Positions 18,393 to 26,551 are shown, counted from the stretch's first letter. The stretch is DNA of 64,000 nucleotides from Alphaproteobacteria bacterium (GCA_026126215.1 JAHCJQ010000003.1:47953-111952); one strand, 5' to 3'. Numbers and translations: made by a program. The notes: generated by a model from the letters alone, not told the origin.

Positions 18393-19583
18393 TTAGAGAA
18401 GCCCTCGCCGCGCCAGGTTGCGCATGAGCGCCCCTGTCCCGAAGGACCATGGCTGTACCTGGTCGCAGGCGCGCACGCGATTGGCGAGGCAGCCCAGTGT
18501 CGGCGTCGAGATGAGGACAGTATCGCCGTCCCGGTGCGTGAAACCCTTTCCATCGCCATGCCGGTCGTCGGTCGGGGCGAACATGGTGCCGAGATAGAGC
18601 ATCAGTCCGTCCGGGTATTGATGATGCCGGCCAATCGTCTGCGCGACGATTTCGAGCGGGTCGCGGCTGATCGCACTCATGGAACTCCGCCCGGTCATGA
18701 CGAAGCCGTCCTCGCCCCGCACTTCCAGCGCGATCTCTGCCCGGCGCACGGCATCAATGTCGAAGGTCTCGTCGAACAGGCGTATGAAGGGGCCGATGGC
18801 CGCGCTCGCGTTGTTGTCCTTCGCCTTGCCGAGGAGCAGGGCGCTGCGGCCCTCCACGTCGCGCAGATTGACATCGTTGCCGAGCGTGGCCCCGACGGCA
18901 ACGCCCATGGCATTCACCGCGAGGACGATCTCGGGTTCGGGGTTGTTCCAGGACGATGCGGGATGGACGCCGATCTCGGCGCCGGTGCCGACCGCAGCCA
19001 TCGGCGGGCACTTGGTGAAGATCTCGGCGTCGGGCCCGATGCCGACCTCGAGATACTGCGACCAGTATCCCTCGCGCACCAGCATGTCCTTCAATCGCAT
19101 GGCGGCCGGCGAGCCGGGCCTGATCCGGTTCAGTTCCCCGCCCAGCATCGAACGCATGCGCGCGCGGATCGCCCCGGCCTCGGCCGGATCGCCCTTCGCC
19201 CGCTCCTCGATCAGACGTTCCAGGAGGCTCGCGGCGAAGGTGACGCCGCTCGCCTTGACCGCCTGGAGGTCGCAGGGCGCGAGCAGCCATGGCCGGTCCG
19301 GCCGGCGGCTCAGGGGATCGCTGTTGGCCAATGCCTCCGCGAGGCCGGCCAGAGGCCGGGCCGACTCCATCCTGTCCTTCACTTCCGTCACATCCATCTC
19401 ATTCAGCAGCATGCTGACGGTGGGCGCGGCAGCAGTGAGGTCCACGAGTTCCTCGCCACGCACGGCAACCACGGCATGGCCGCCGGCCCCGGGCAGCCAC
19501 ACGCGTCCGACCAGAAGGGCGCCGGTCCGTTCCACCGGCAAGGCGCGGCGCGGATCGAGATGGGAGGCGAGGTCTTGCGCCAT
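18393..19583 (-). CDS. Fumarylacetoacetate hydrolase (FAH) family protein
   Basis: A 396-residue protein. The ATG at 19583 follows AGGAGAAAGCC; the open frame extends to 20165 but overlaps another gene there. The C-terminal ~200 residues have FAH-fold features: PEPEIVLAVN (metal-ligand Glu region), GATLGNDVNLRDVEGRSALL and GKAKDNNASAAIGPFI. The family hydrolyses or decarboxylates C-C bonds in beta-diketo or 2-keto-3-deoxy acids; longer members like this one are often sugar-acid dehydratases or 2-oxo acid hydrolases. Its place before an FAD-linked hydroxyacid dehydrogenase fits sugar-acid or aromatic-acid degradation. The exact reaction is unknown. Confidence 0.82.
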   Translation of the reverse strand: MAQDLASHLDPRRALPVERTGALLVGRVWLPGAGGHAVVAVRGEELVDLTAAAPTVSMLLNEMDVTEVKDRMESARPLAGLAEALANSDPLSRRPDRPWLLAPCDLQAVKASGVTFAASLLERLIEERAKGDPAEAGAIRARMRSMLGGELNRIRPGSPAAMRLKDMLVREGYWSQYLEVGIGPDAEIFTKCPPMAAVGTGAEIGVHPASSWNNPEPEIVLAVNAMGVAVGATLGNDVNLRDVEGRSALLLGKAKDNNASAAIGPFIRLFDETFDIDAVRRAEIALEVRGEDGFVMTGRSSMSAISRDPLEIVAQTIGRHHQYPDGLMLYLGTMFAPTDDRHGDGKGFTHRDGDTVLISTPTLGCLANRVRACDQVQPWSFGTGALMRNLARRGLL

Positions 19584-19615
19584 GGCGGCTTTCTCCTGGA
19601 CAGCGAGTCCCGAGG

Positions 19616-20062
19616 CTACGGGCGGGTCATCGCCGATGTCGGGTCGCGAAATATTGTGGTCGTGCAGGCGCGGAAACCTTCGAGATGCTCCCACATCGCG
19701 GGCTGGGTCCTGCCGCGTATCGTGCCAACATAAACACTGATGTCCTGCGCCGGGCTGATGAACTCCACATTGCCAATCCAGTGGTAGGCGAAAAAGGCCC
19801 GCCGGAACTTGTGCACGCCGACCTTTAGCGCAAGATCCGGAGCCTGCTTCAGGCGCGCATGCTTCAGGGCCATGGTGCCACCGTGGCCCAGGCCCTGATG
19901 ATGCCAAAGGCGCTCCATCTCCTCCGCCCCGCAGGCAAGCGCGACCCAAGGGCAGTTCGCGCCGGAGGGCGAGCTCACGAAGCCCATGGTAGCGGTCGCA
20001 AGGGCGGAGACCATGGCCCGCAGGGCGGCAAGGTCGCTCTCGCTGGGCGGAACTGGCGTCAC
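19616..20062 (-). CDS. Hypothetical protein, first gene of the FAH/FAD/M81 operon
   Basis: A 148-residue soluble protein with no signal peptide. The C-terminal 90 residues look structured, with HHQGLGHGGTMALKHARLK, FFAYHWIGNVEFISPAQD and ISVYVGTIRGRTQPAMWEHL. I do not recognise the family. It ends 32 bases before the FAH gene in the same direction and carries the operon's probable leader and promoter. The histidines in WHHQGLGHGG could bind metal, but that is speculation. Confidence 0.6.
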   Translation of the reverse strand: MTPVPPSESDLAALRAMVSALATATMGFVSSPSGANCPWVALACGAEEMERLWHHQGLGHGGTMALKHARLKQAPDLALKVGVHKFRRAFFAYHWIGNVEFISPAQDISVYVGTIRGRTQPAMWEHLEGFRACTTTIFRDPTSAMTRP

Positions 20063-20124
20063 GGCGGGTTCTGATGCACGTCCGGAATCTCCCCTGCCGA
20101 CACTCTAGCCTGCCTTCCGCCGGC

Positions 20125-20143
20125 TTGCCAGCCGCGCTGGCAA
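20125..20143. promoter_or_regulatory. 19-bp palindrome, candidate operator
   Basis: TTGCCAGC-CGC-GCTGGCAA is a perfect 8-bp inverted repeat about a 3-bp centre. It lies in the 128-base gap between the divergent minus-strand catabolic operon (start 20062) and the enoyl-CoA hydratase gene (start 20191). Position and symmetry fit a dimeric regulator controlling both directions. No regulator gene adjoins it, so the protein is unknown. Confidence 0.5.
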
Positions 20144-20190
20144 ACTGCGACACTCGTTCCGTCATTCAAGTCGGGTTTTCAGGGTCGCGC

Positions 20191-21048
20191 ATGTACCAGG
20201 ACATCAAGTACGAGACGGAAGACGATATCGTCCTCATCACGCTGCATCGGCCGGAACGCCTCAATGCGTTCACCGAGCGCATGCGGAAGGAAATCATCGA
20301 TGCGTTCGACCGTATTGATGCAAACGATTCGCTGCGGGCGGTGATCGTCACCGGCGCGGGCCGGGCCTTCTGTGCCGGTGCGGACCTCGCGGCAGGCGGC
20401 AAGACCTTCGATTACGAAGCGCGCGGCGCGGTCGAACAGGGTAGCATCCGCCGCGATGGCGGGGGCCAGGTCTCGCTCAGGATCTTCTCCTGCCTGAAAC
20501 CGGTGATCGCGGCGATCAATGGGCCGGCGGTCGGCGTCGGCGCCACGATGCTCCTGCCGATGGATATCCGTCTGGCGGCGAGCGAGGCGCGGTTCGGCTT
20601 CGTCTTCACCCGCCGGGGCGTGGTGCCGGAGGCCTGTTCAAGCTGGTTCCTGCCCAGGCTGGTCGGCATTTCGCGGGCGCTCGAATGGGTCTATTCCGGT
20701 CGCGTCTTCGATGCCGAGGAGGCGCTTTCGGGCGGTCTGGTCCGCCGCGTGCTGCCGCAGGTGGCCCTGCTCGAGGCGGCGCGGGCCCTGGCGCGCGAGA
20801 TCGCGGAAAACACATCGGCCGTGTCCGTCGCACTGGCCCGGCAGATGATGTGGCGCATGCTCGGCGCGAATCATCCCATGGAAGCGCACCGGATCGATTC
20901 GCGCGGCATCTTCGCGATGGGCCGTTCGGCAGATGCCTATGAGGGCGTGGCCTCCTTCCTGGAAAAGCGGGCGCCGCGCTTCACCATGAAGCCAAGTCGG
21001 GACATGCCCGACTTCTTCCCCTGGTGGGAAGAGCCGGAATTCAGTTAG
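20191..21048 (+). CDS. Enoyl-CoA hydratase/isomerase family protein
   Basis: A 285-residue crotonase-fold protein from the ATG at 20191; the open frame begins at 20074 but the first 39 codons look non-coding. It has RPERLNAFTERM, the oxyanion-hole motif GAGRAFCAGADLA, AAINGPAVGVGATM, and the acidic residue in TRRGVVPEACSSWFLPRL, in the place of the catalytic Glu of hydratases. The typical role is hydration of an enoyl-CoA in beta-oxidation or aromatic-acid degradation. It is divergent from the FAH operon and followed 9 bases later by a YbjQ-family gene. The substrate cannot be inferred. Confidence 0.85.
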   Translation: MYQDIKYETEDDIVLITLHRPERLNAFTERMRKEIIDAFDRIDANDSLRAVIVTGAGRAFCAGADLAAGGKTFDYEARGAVEQGSIRRDGGGQVSLRIFSCLKPVIAAINGPAVGVGATMLLPMDIRLAASEARFGFVFTRRGVVPEACSSWFLPRLVGISRALEWVYSGRVFDAEEALSGGLVRRVLPQVALLEAARALAREIAENTSAVSVALARQMMWRMLGANHPMEAHRIDSRGIFAMGRSADAYEGVASFLEKRAPRFTMKPSRDMPDFFPWWEEPEFS

Positions 21049-21057
21049 GAGCGAGCC

Positions 21058-21381
21058 ATGATCGTAACCACCACCGATGGCGTCGAGGGGCGCCGGATCC
21101 AGGCCTATCTCGGCATTGTCTCGGCCGATGTGGTCATGGGCACGAACGTGTTTCGTGACTTTTTCGCGAGCGTCCGCGACGTCGTGGGCGGTCGCGCCGC
21201 CGCCTACGAAAAGGTCTTCGCCGACGCCAAGCAGGAGGCGCTTGCCGATCTGGCCGCGCGGGCGCTGGCATTGGGTGCCGATGCCGTGATCGGCGTCGAT
21301 CTGGACTATGAGATCATCGGCGGCGACAAGCGCACGTTGTTGATGGTCTCCGCCAACGGCACGGCAGTGCGGCTCGGCTGA
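21058..21381 (+). CDS. YbjQ / UPF0145 family protein
   Basis: A 107-residue protein covering the whole YbjQ family length. Family landmarks are [20 protein letters not shown] near the start, the helical segment with [25 protein letters not shown], and a short C-terminal strand pair. Members are small homopentameric proteins sometimes called heavy-metal-binding domain proteins, though the biological role is not established. The spacing of 9 bases after the enoyl-CoA hydratase gene, with GGAG before the ATG, suggests co-transcription. Confidence 0.85.
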   Translation: MIVTTTDGVEGRRIQAYLGIVSADVVMGTNVFRDFFASVRDVVGGRAAAYEKVFADAKQEALADLAARALALGADAVIGVDLDYEIIGGDKRTLLMVSANGTAVRLG

Positions 21382-21391
21382 AAAGGCTGAC

Positions 21392-21417
21392 GGGCGGGCA
21401 CCGCCTGGCACCCGCCC
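21392..21417. terminator. Hairpin between convergent genes
   Basis: GGGCGGG and CCCGCCC arms (7 bp) with a 12-base loop lie between the ybjQ-like stop and the 3' end of the convergent TPR gene. There is no long U-run on either side, so it is a weaker, possibly bidirectional terminator. Position is the main support. Confidence 0.45.
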
Positions 21418-21442
21418 GCCACCTTCCACGTTGACGCATTCT

Positions 21443-22822
21443 TCAGGCGGCGAGGGTATCCGCGCGCCCCAACGCCGCCTCCGCCCGTGCCGCGTCACCC
21501 GTCATTTCCGCCGCCCGGGCGGCAAGTCGCCAGTTGAAGGGACTGGTGGATTTCAGGGCTGTCCGCTCCGCGGCCAACGCCCGGGCCACGGCCCCCTGAC
21601 CGGAACGCAGGGCCGATTCCAGCAGGGTGAGGCTGATCAGATCACGCTGGGCATGGCTGCCGCCAAACCTGTGTGCGATCAGCCGCACGTCCAGCAGCAG
21701 ATCGACCGCCCGCCCATGGTCGCCGTTGGCGAAGGCAATCACCGCCTCCGCCAGGGGCAGGCCGACTTCGCGGGTCATGCGGGCGTTGGTGCTGGTTCCG
21801 GAAGCCACGGCGCGCATGGTTGCCAGCAGCGCCGCCGCTTCCTGCCGCATGCCGGCGGTGACATAGCTCAGCATGGCGTGGCAGTCGTTGAAGGCGTAGT
21901 AGCCACCTTCCCCGGCAGCCTTCCAGCTTTCCGCCAGTTCGCGCCAGCGCCCGCCGACATCGACGCCGCGCAGTTCCAGCCGCCACAGCATGGCCGAGGC
22001 ATCGACCATCTCCAGCGGCACCTTGCTGGGCTGCGGGCGGATACGCTCGTCATAGAGCCGCAGCACCGTGTCGGTCTCGCCGAGGTCCAGATGATACAAG
22101 GCGAGGTGCCACCAGTTGTGATAGGCGAAGGCATTGTCGGGCGACCAGTCGTCGGCGCGGGTCGTCAGCCAGGAAATGCCGTCGCGCTGACGACCCTGCA
22201 TTTCCATGACATGCGCCACCGCGTGCACGGCCCAGGGATCGCGCCGGTTGAGACCGAGCGCCCGCCTTCCGCTTTCTTCCGCCCGGCCATAATCGGCACT
22301 CTCCTCGAGCCCGAAAGCATACATGCCGAGGATATAGCCGTATCCAGGGCGCTGCTCGCTCCAGCCGGGGAGGATGCCTGCAATTCGGTCCCGCAGCATG
22401 CCCGACTGTCCGAGGAAGAAGTCGCCAAGATGCGCCATCTGGATCGCGAATATGTCGCCGGGATCGTTCATGGCGATCGCTCCATAGCGCCGCACCGCCC
22501 CAGCCATGTCACCATCCGCCCAGGCGCTGACCGCGGCTATATGCGCCCGTTCGCGATCGTTGGCCTTGCCGGCCAGCCGGGCGGCCGCCGCGGCGCTGGC
22601 GCGCAGTTCCGGATCGAGCGCCTGGTCGGTCGTGGTGGCGATCAGGCCGGCGCGGAAGCAGTGCCCCATGACGAAATCCGGCTCCCCGGCGATGGTCAGG
22701 TCGATACGTGCCAGGGGATCTCCGTAGTATCCCAGCATCAGCTCGACCGCCTCCTCGTAGCCTTCGACGCTCTGCCGTTGACCGGTCGAAAGTTCGACGC
22801 CGCGTTTGTCTTTCAGGGTCAT
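21443..22822 (-). CDS. Tetratricopeptide-repeat protein (TTC38-like)
   Basis: A 459-residue helical protein made of degenerate TPR-type repeats, for example around GYGYILGMYAFGLEESADYGRAEESGRRAL. The end-to-end layout and the conserved H-x-W-HLAL segment (NAFAYHNWWHLALYHLDLG) match the TTC38-type family found in bacteria and animals, whose function is not known. No signal peptide or membrane helix. It is divergent from the FecR-cyclase pair, and the two CRP-type sites at 22901-22956 lie in the shared promoter region, so cAMP-dependent control is possible for this gene as well. Confidence 0.75.
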   Translation of the reverse strand: MTLKDKRGVELSTGQRQSVEGYEEAVELMLGYYGDPLARIDLTIAGEPDFVMGHCFRAGLIATTTDQALDPELRASAAAAARLAGKANDRERAHIAAVSAWADGDMAGAVRRYGAIAMNDPGDIFAIQMAHLGDFFLGQSGMLRDRIAGILPGWSEQRPGYGYILGMYAFGLEESADYGRAEESGRRALGLNRRDPWAVHAVAHVMEMQGRQRDGISWLTTRADDWSPDNAFAYHNWWHLALYHLDLGETDTVLRLYDERIRPQPSKVPLEMVDASAMLWRLELRGVDVGGRWRELAESWKAAGEGGYYAFNDCHAMLSYVTAGMRQEAAALLATMRAVASGTSTNARMTREVGLPLAEAVIAFANGDHGRAVDLLLDVRLIAHRFGGSHAQRDLISLTLLESALRSGQGAVARALAAERTALKSTSPFNWRLAARAAEMTGDAARAEAALGRADTLAA

Positions 22823-22900
22823 CTTCCACCTCTTTTTCTTCGGTACCGCCGATACCGCATCGACGTGCCGGCGACGTTAGGCGCGGAAGAACAGGTCCGC

Positions 22901-22916
22901 TGTGAAGCCATTAACA
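22901..22916. promoter_or_regulatory. CRP-type site 1 (one mismatch)
   Basis: TGTGA-AGCCAT-TAACA matches 9 of 10 fixed positions of the classical CRP consensus TGTGA-N6-TCACA, and is flanked by C and G that extend the symmetry. Its centre is exactly 40 bp from that of the perfect site at 22941-22956, so both would face the same side of the helix. It is closer to the divergent TPR gene (start 22822). Confidence 0.55.
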
Positions 22917-22931
22917 GGGAAAAGGAGACGA

Positions 22932-22965
22932 CACAGCCGCTGTGAGCCACCTCACAGCGGCTGTG
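22932..22965. promoter_or_regulatory. Perfect CRP-type site inside a 34-bp inverted repeat
   Basis: Bases 22941-22956 read TGTGA-GCCACC-TCACA, identical to the classical CRP consensus. The symmetry extends to perfect 14-bp arms (CACAGCCGCTGTGA and its complement at 22952-22965) with a 6-base centre. Each arm is itself nearly palindromic (CACAGC-N-GCTGTG), so alternative dimer registers are possible. The site lies ~110 bases upstream of the FecR-cyclase operon. A Crp-family gene and a nucleotide cyclase gene lie within 3.6 kb. As RNA it could also fold into a hairpin. Confidence 0.65.
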
Positions 22966-23059
22966 ACGCCGGGCACATACGCAACACTCCAGGTTGGAAC
23001 AGTCTAGCCCCAATGTTGGCAAGTATCACTGGTTGAGCAAGTTTTCGGGGGAAGTTACC

Positions 23060-23767
23060 ATGCGTTCGGGGAAGGGAGGGAGCACCTCCATGGGCGAAGA
23101 ACAGGGAATGCTCGGCCGGGGAACGCCGTCGCGGCGGCACGTGCTCGCACTGCTGTCGGCGCTGGCCGCCGGCGCATGCGCCCTGGCCCTGATGGAAGTC
23201 TCGCATTCGCGCGCCAGCGAACTCGAGGAGGTCGGCCAGCTCACGCGCATCAGCGGTCTGGTCACTGTGCACAGGGGCGTTGTCCTGTCGCAGGGCGCGA
23301 CTGGAATGCGCCTGCGGCGCGGCGACCGGATCGCCACGGGAAGCGGCGGCCGAGCAGAGATGACTCTGGCGGATGGTTCCAGGGTGACGGTGGGCGAGGA
23401 GAGCGAGGTTTTGGTTGCCAGTTTTCTGACGCAGCAGCGGGGTGCACGCGCCGCGGTCATCGAGCTTCTGAAGGGCATCGTCAGGGCAGTTGTCCCGGCC
23501 GGTAGCTGGGACCGCTTCGAGATCCGCACCGCGACAGCCATTGCCTCCGTGCGTTCGACCGACTGGCTCGTGGATTTCGACGGTAACCGAACCGGCGTGT
23601 TCGTATTCTCGGGCGGGGTCGGCGTGACCGACCCCTCCGGCGTAGGAGGCGTGCTTCTCCAACCACGCCAGGGTAGCGATGTCGTCCGGGGCCAGTTGCC
23701 AACCCGTCCGGTCGAATGGGGCCAGCCGCGCATCGATGCCTCGCTCGCCAGGCTGAAATTCGACTAG
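23060..23767 (+). CDS. FecR-domain protein, partner of the CHASE2 cyclase
   Basis: A 235-residue protein. The ATG at 23060 follows GGGGGAAG; an alternative ATG at 23090 exists. An N-terminal hydrophobic segment after RRH (HVLALLSALAAGACALAL) makes it secreted or membrane-anchored, with the bulk in the periplasm. The FecR domain (~65-165) has the usual pattern: ITRISGLVTVHRG, LRRGDRIATGSGGRAEMTLADGS, FEIRTATAIASVRST. It lies 12 bases before the CHASE2 cyclase, a pairing common in proteobacteria, where the FecR-like protein probably meets the extracytoplasmic CHASE2 domain. It is not linked to a sigma factor or TonB receptor, so an iron-uptake role is unlikely. Confidence 0.8.
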   Translation: MRSGKGGSTSMGEEQGMLGRGTPSRRHVLALLSALAAGACALALMEVSHSRASELEEVGQLTRISGLVTVHRGVVLSQGATGMRLRRGDRIATGSGGRAEMTLADGSRVTVGEESEVLVASFLTQQRGARAAVIELLKGIVRAVVPAGSWDRFEIRTATAIASVRSTDWLVDFDGNRTGVFVFSGGVGVTDPSGVGGVLLQPRQGSDVVRGQLPTRPVEWGQPRIDASLARLKFD

Positions 23768-23779
23768 GCGCGGAGGGCG

Positions 23780-25729
23780 ATGGTGCCGGGACGGGCTCGG
23801 CGGCTGTCCAGAATCTGGCCGGCGCTGATGGCGCTCTTCGCCACGCTTGGCGTGATGGGCGGCTTTCTGTTCCTGCGCGACCTGCCGCCATTCTCCACGT
23901 TGGAAGGCCAGACGCTGACCTGGCGTTTCCGCCTGCGTGGCCCCCTGCCGCCGCCGCCGGACGTGGCCATCGTCGCGGTCGACGATCGCAGCATTGCGGC
24001 GCTTCGTGGCTGGCCTCTGGCGCGGCGGCATTTCGCGGATGCAATCGAGACGCTCAACCGCGCCGGCGCCCGGGCCGTGGCACTTGATTTCCTGCTGCTC
24101 GACCGCGAACAGCCCTCTGACGGCCTGACGCTCACGCCAGGCGATGCACTGCTGCGCGACGCACTCGAGCGGCACCCACGAACGGCGCTTTCACTTGCCA
24201 TGACATTCGGCGACACGCGCGCGCGCACCGATGATGCCCAGGTCGGGGCAGGGCATGCTGCGCTGCGCGTCGTGCAGCGTCCGCGCGGCCTGGCGGGAGA
24301 GGGGGCGGTCGTTGCGCAGGGCGCGCTGGCGCCACTTTCCAGCCTGCGCGAGGTCACCAATGTCGGGCATGTGAACGTGCTGCTGGAAGATGATGGCGGG
24401 CTGCGGCACATCAACCTGGCAATAAAGCTCGGCGAACACTACGTCCGGGCGCTGCCGCTGGAACTGGCGCGGCTTCACCGCGGCCTGGCCGAGGACCAAC
24501 TCGTTCTGGTCCTTGGCAACCAGCTCAGGCTGGGCGAGGCGCGCTTCGCCATCGACCTTCTCTCCCGCCTGCCGGTCAACTATCTTGGCCCGCCCGGAAC
24601 GGTGCCGACCTATTCACTGATCGATGTCCTCCAGAGCCGGTTTCCCGCCGATGCTTTTGCCGGCAAGGCGGTGATGCTGGGCGCCATCGCGCTCGGCGTG
24701 GGCGACAGTTTCGCGACGCCGTTCAGCGGCGCGCTGGCCGGCGTCGAGGTGCTGGCGACGGCCGCGCACAACCTGATTGCAGGTACCGCGCTGCGGAGCG
24801 CGGGAGAGCCGGTCCTACTCGGCCTCCTGGCGATCATCCTGCTGGGGCTGGGTGCCGCGATCCTCGGCCGCCTGCCATCGCCTCTCGGCGCGCTTGCCGC
24901 GATTCTTGGCCTTGCCTCGGTCTGGTTTTTCCTGGTCCAGCTCGCTTTCACCGAATGGACCATGTGGATCAACATGACCTTTCCTACACTCTCCCTGCTC
25001 GCCAATGCCGCCCTGGTGGGCGCGCGGCGGTCGGTAGCGGAGCGCCGCCTGCGGCGGCGGATCGAGCGGGAGCGGCGCAACCTGTCGCGCTACCACTCGC
25101 CGCTGATCGCCGATCTGCTCGCGAACGAAGGGCAGCGGCTGGCGGAGTCCCGCCAGGACGCCGCGATCCTCTTTGTCGATATGGCCGGGTTCACCGGTCG
25201 CATGGAGACGATGCCGGCCGACGAGATGGTGACCTTCCTGCGGGATTTTCACGGCCGGATCGAGCAGGCGGTGCTCGCCCATGGCGGCTTTCTCGAACAG
25301 TTCACCGGCGACGGCGCCATGGTCATATTCGGCGTTCCCCGGACCGCGCCGGACGACCCTGCGCGCGCCATCGCCTGCGCCCTGCGCCTGGTCACGGATA
25401 TCCGGGACTACAGCGGCGAGCTGGAACGGCAGGGCAAGGATCCGGTCCGCATCGGAATAGGCGTGCATTTCGGGCCCGTCGTCATCGCCCGGCTCGGCGG
25501 CCGCGAGCAGCAGCACCTGACCGCGGCCGGCGATACGGTGAATGTGGCGAGCCGGCTGGAGGCGCTGACGCGCATCCTGGGCGCCAGCGTGGTCGCCTCG
25601 GCCGCAGTCATCGGCGCCGTGCGGGAGGCGGGACGGGAGGATTTACTGGAAGGCTTCGAGCGCCTGCCGGCGCAACCGATCCGCGGCCGAAGCGGCCGTC
25701 TGGACGTCTGGATCCTGCGCCAGAGCTAG
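23780..25729 (+). CDS. CHASE2-domain class III nucleotide cyclase
   Basis: A 649-residue membrane enzyme. An N-terminal helix (~10-33) is followed by an extracytoplasmic CHASE2 sensor (~45-330; PPDVAIVAVDDRSIAALRGWP), three transmembrane helices (~340-415) and a cytoplasmic class III cyclase domain (~455-625). Metal-binding Asp467 (FVDMAGFT) and Asp511 (FTGDGAM) are present, as are the transition-state Asn and Arg in GDTVNVASRLEAL. The usual substrate-selecting Lys four residues before the second Asp is Gln507, so ATP preference is not assured. Co-transcribed with the FecR gene and converging with a Crp-family gene, it probably makes the cyclic nucleotide that this regulator reads. Confidence 0.85.
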   Translation: MVPGRARRLSRIWPALMALFATLGVMGGFLFLRDLPPFSTLEGQTLTWRFRLRGPLPPPPDVAIVAVDDRSIAALRGWPLARRHFADAIETLNRAGARAVALDFLLLDREQPSDGLTLTPGDALLRDALERHPRTALSLAMTFGDTRARTDDAQVGAGHAALRVVQRPRGLAGEGAVVAQGALAPLSSLREVTNVGHVNVLLEDDGGLRHINLAIKLGEHYVRALPLELARLHRGLAEDQLVLVLGNQLRLGEARFAIDLLSRLPVNYLGPPGTVPTYSLIDVLQSRFPADAFAGKAVMLGAIALGVGDSFATPFSGALAGVEVLATAAHNLIAGTALRSAGEPVLLGLLAIILLGLGAAILGRLPSPLGALAAILGLASVWFFLVQLAFTEWTMWINMTFPTLSLLANAALVGARRSVAERRLRRRIERERRNLSRYHSPLIADLLANEGQRLAESRQDAAILFVDMAGFTGRMETMPADEMVTFLRDFHGRIEQAVLAHGGFLEQFTGDGAMVIFGVPRTAPDDPARAIACALRLVTDIRDYSGELERQGKDPVRIGIGVHFGPVVIARLGGREQQHLTAAGDTVNVASRLEALTRILGASVVASAAVIGAVREAGREDLLEGFERLPAQPIRGRSGRLDVWILRQS

Positions 25730-25742
25730 CGGGTGTTGGGTC

Positions 25743-26501
25743 TCATCTCTCGCCGTCCGGCGTATCCTCGTCGGCGAAGGCAAAGTGCGCCTTGAGGCGT
25801 TCCATGTCCGTCACCACCACATGGCCGCTCTTGTGCAACAGGACCTTCTCACGCGTCCAGGCCTTGATCTGCTTGTTGATCGACTCGCGCGTCACGCCGA
25901 GGGTCTGCGCGAGATCGGTCTGCGACAGGTGTAGCGCGATGCGAACGCCGTCCTCCTGCTGCTCGCCATAGGCCACGGCCAGTTCGTGCAACTTCTTGGC
26001 AAGCCGGCTCCTGAGATCGAGAAAGGCATACTCGCCAAGACGATCGGTGTTGGAGCGCAGCCTCTCGCAGAGCAGTTCGATGATGTGCAGGCTGAGACGC
26101 GGCTCCTGCTCGAGCAGGGCACGGAACTGCGTTCTCTCGATGACCAGCAGTCGCGAGTCCTCGGCCGCATCGGCGCTGGCGGTCCGGGGCAGGCCGTCGA
26201 GCAGCGCGATCTCGCCGAATATGTCGCCCGGCTCCATGAAGGCGAGGATGAGCTGGCGTCCGCCGCGTCCGGAGATGTAGATGCGGACGACGCCCTCCAT
26301 GACACCGAACAGCGCGTCCCCCTCGTCGCCCTGGTGGAACAGCACCGCGCCCTTGCGAAGCGGCCGGATCTGGCTCACCTCCGCTACGCGGCGCAACAGG
26401 TCGGGGGCGATGTCGCGGAAGATCACGCTGCGCCGGAGCAGCCTCTCCTTGTCCTCCTGCCGCGCCCCCAGCGCGGCCCTGGCGGCCTGTGTCGTCGACA
26501 T
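25743..26501 (-). CDS. Crp/Fnr family transcriptional regulator
   Basis: A 252-residue regulator. The cNMP-binding domain (~25-140) retains the phosphate-binding-cassette residues: FGEIALLDGLPRTAS includes Gly96, Glu97, Arg106 and Thr107, equivalent to E. coli CRP Gly71, Glu72, Arg82 and Ser83. A helix-turn-helix (~192-213) has the recognition helix TRESINKQIK. Arg205 and Glu206 occupy the places of CRP Arg180 and Glu181, and Lys210 replaces Arg185. There are no clustered Fnr-type cysteines. It should therefore bind cAMP and TGTGA-type half sites such as those at 22901-22956. It follows the TRAP cluster in the same direction, 50 bases after its last stop, and converges with the cyclase gene (13 bases). 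Confidence 0.85.
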   Translation of the reverse strand: MSTTQAARAALGARQEDKERLLRRSVIFRDIAPDLLRRVAEVSQIRPLRKGAVLFHQGDEGDALFGVMEGVVRIYISGRGGRQLILAFMEPGDIFGEIALLDGLPRTASADAAEDSRLLVIERTQFRALLEQEPRLSLHIIELLCERLRSNTDRLGEYAFLDLRSRLAKKLHELAVAYGEQQEDGVRIALHLSQTDLAQTLGVTRESINKQIKAWTREKVLLHKSGHVVVTDMERLKAHFAFADEDTPDGER

Positions 26502-26551
26502 GGAGGAATTCTACCCCAGAACGGGCCGGAATTCCCCCATCAAGTTCCCGC

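Noticed and set aside
19584..20165. N-terminal extension of the FAH-family frame upstream of 19583
   Set aside because: The extension overlaps the 148-residue gene in another frame and lacks domain sequence; a well-placed AGGAG precedes the ATG at 19583.
23060..23767. FecR-type iron-signalling system
   Set aside because: No ECF sigma factor or TonB receptor is nearby; the neighbour is a CHASE2 cyclase, so the domain is used in another context.
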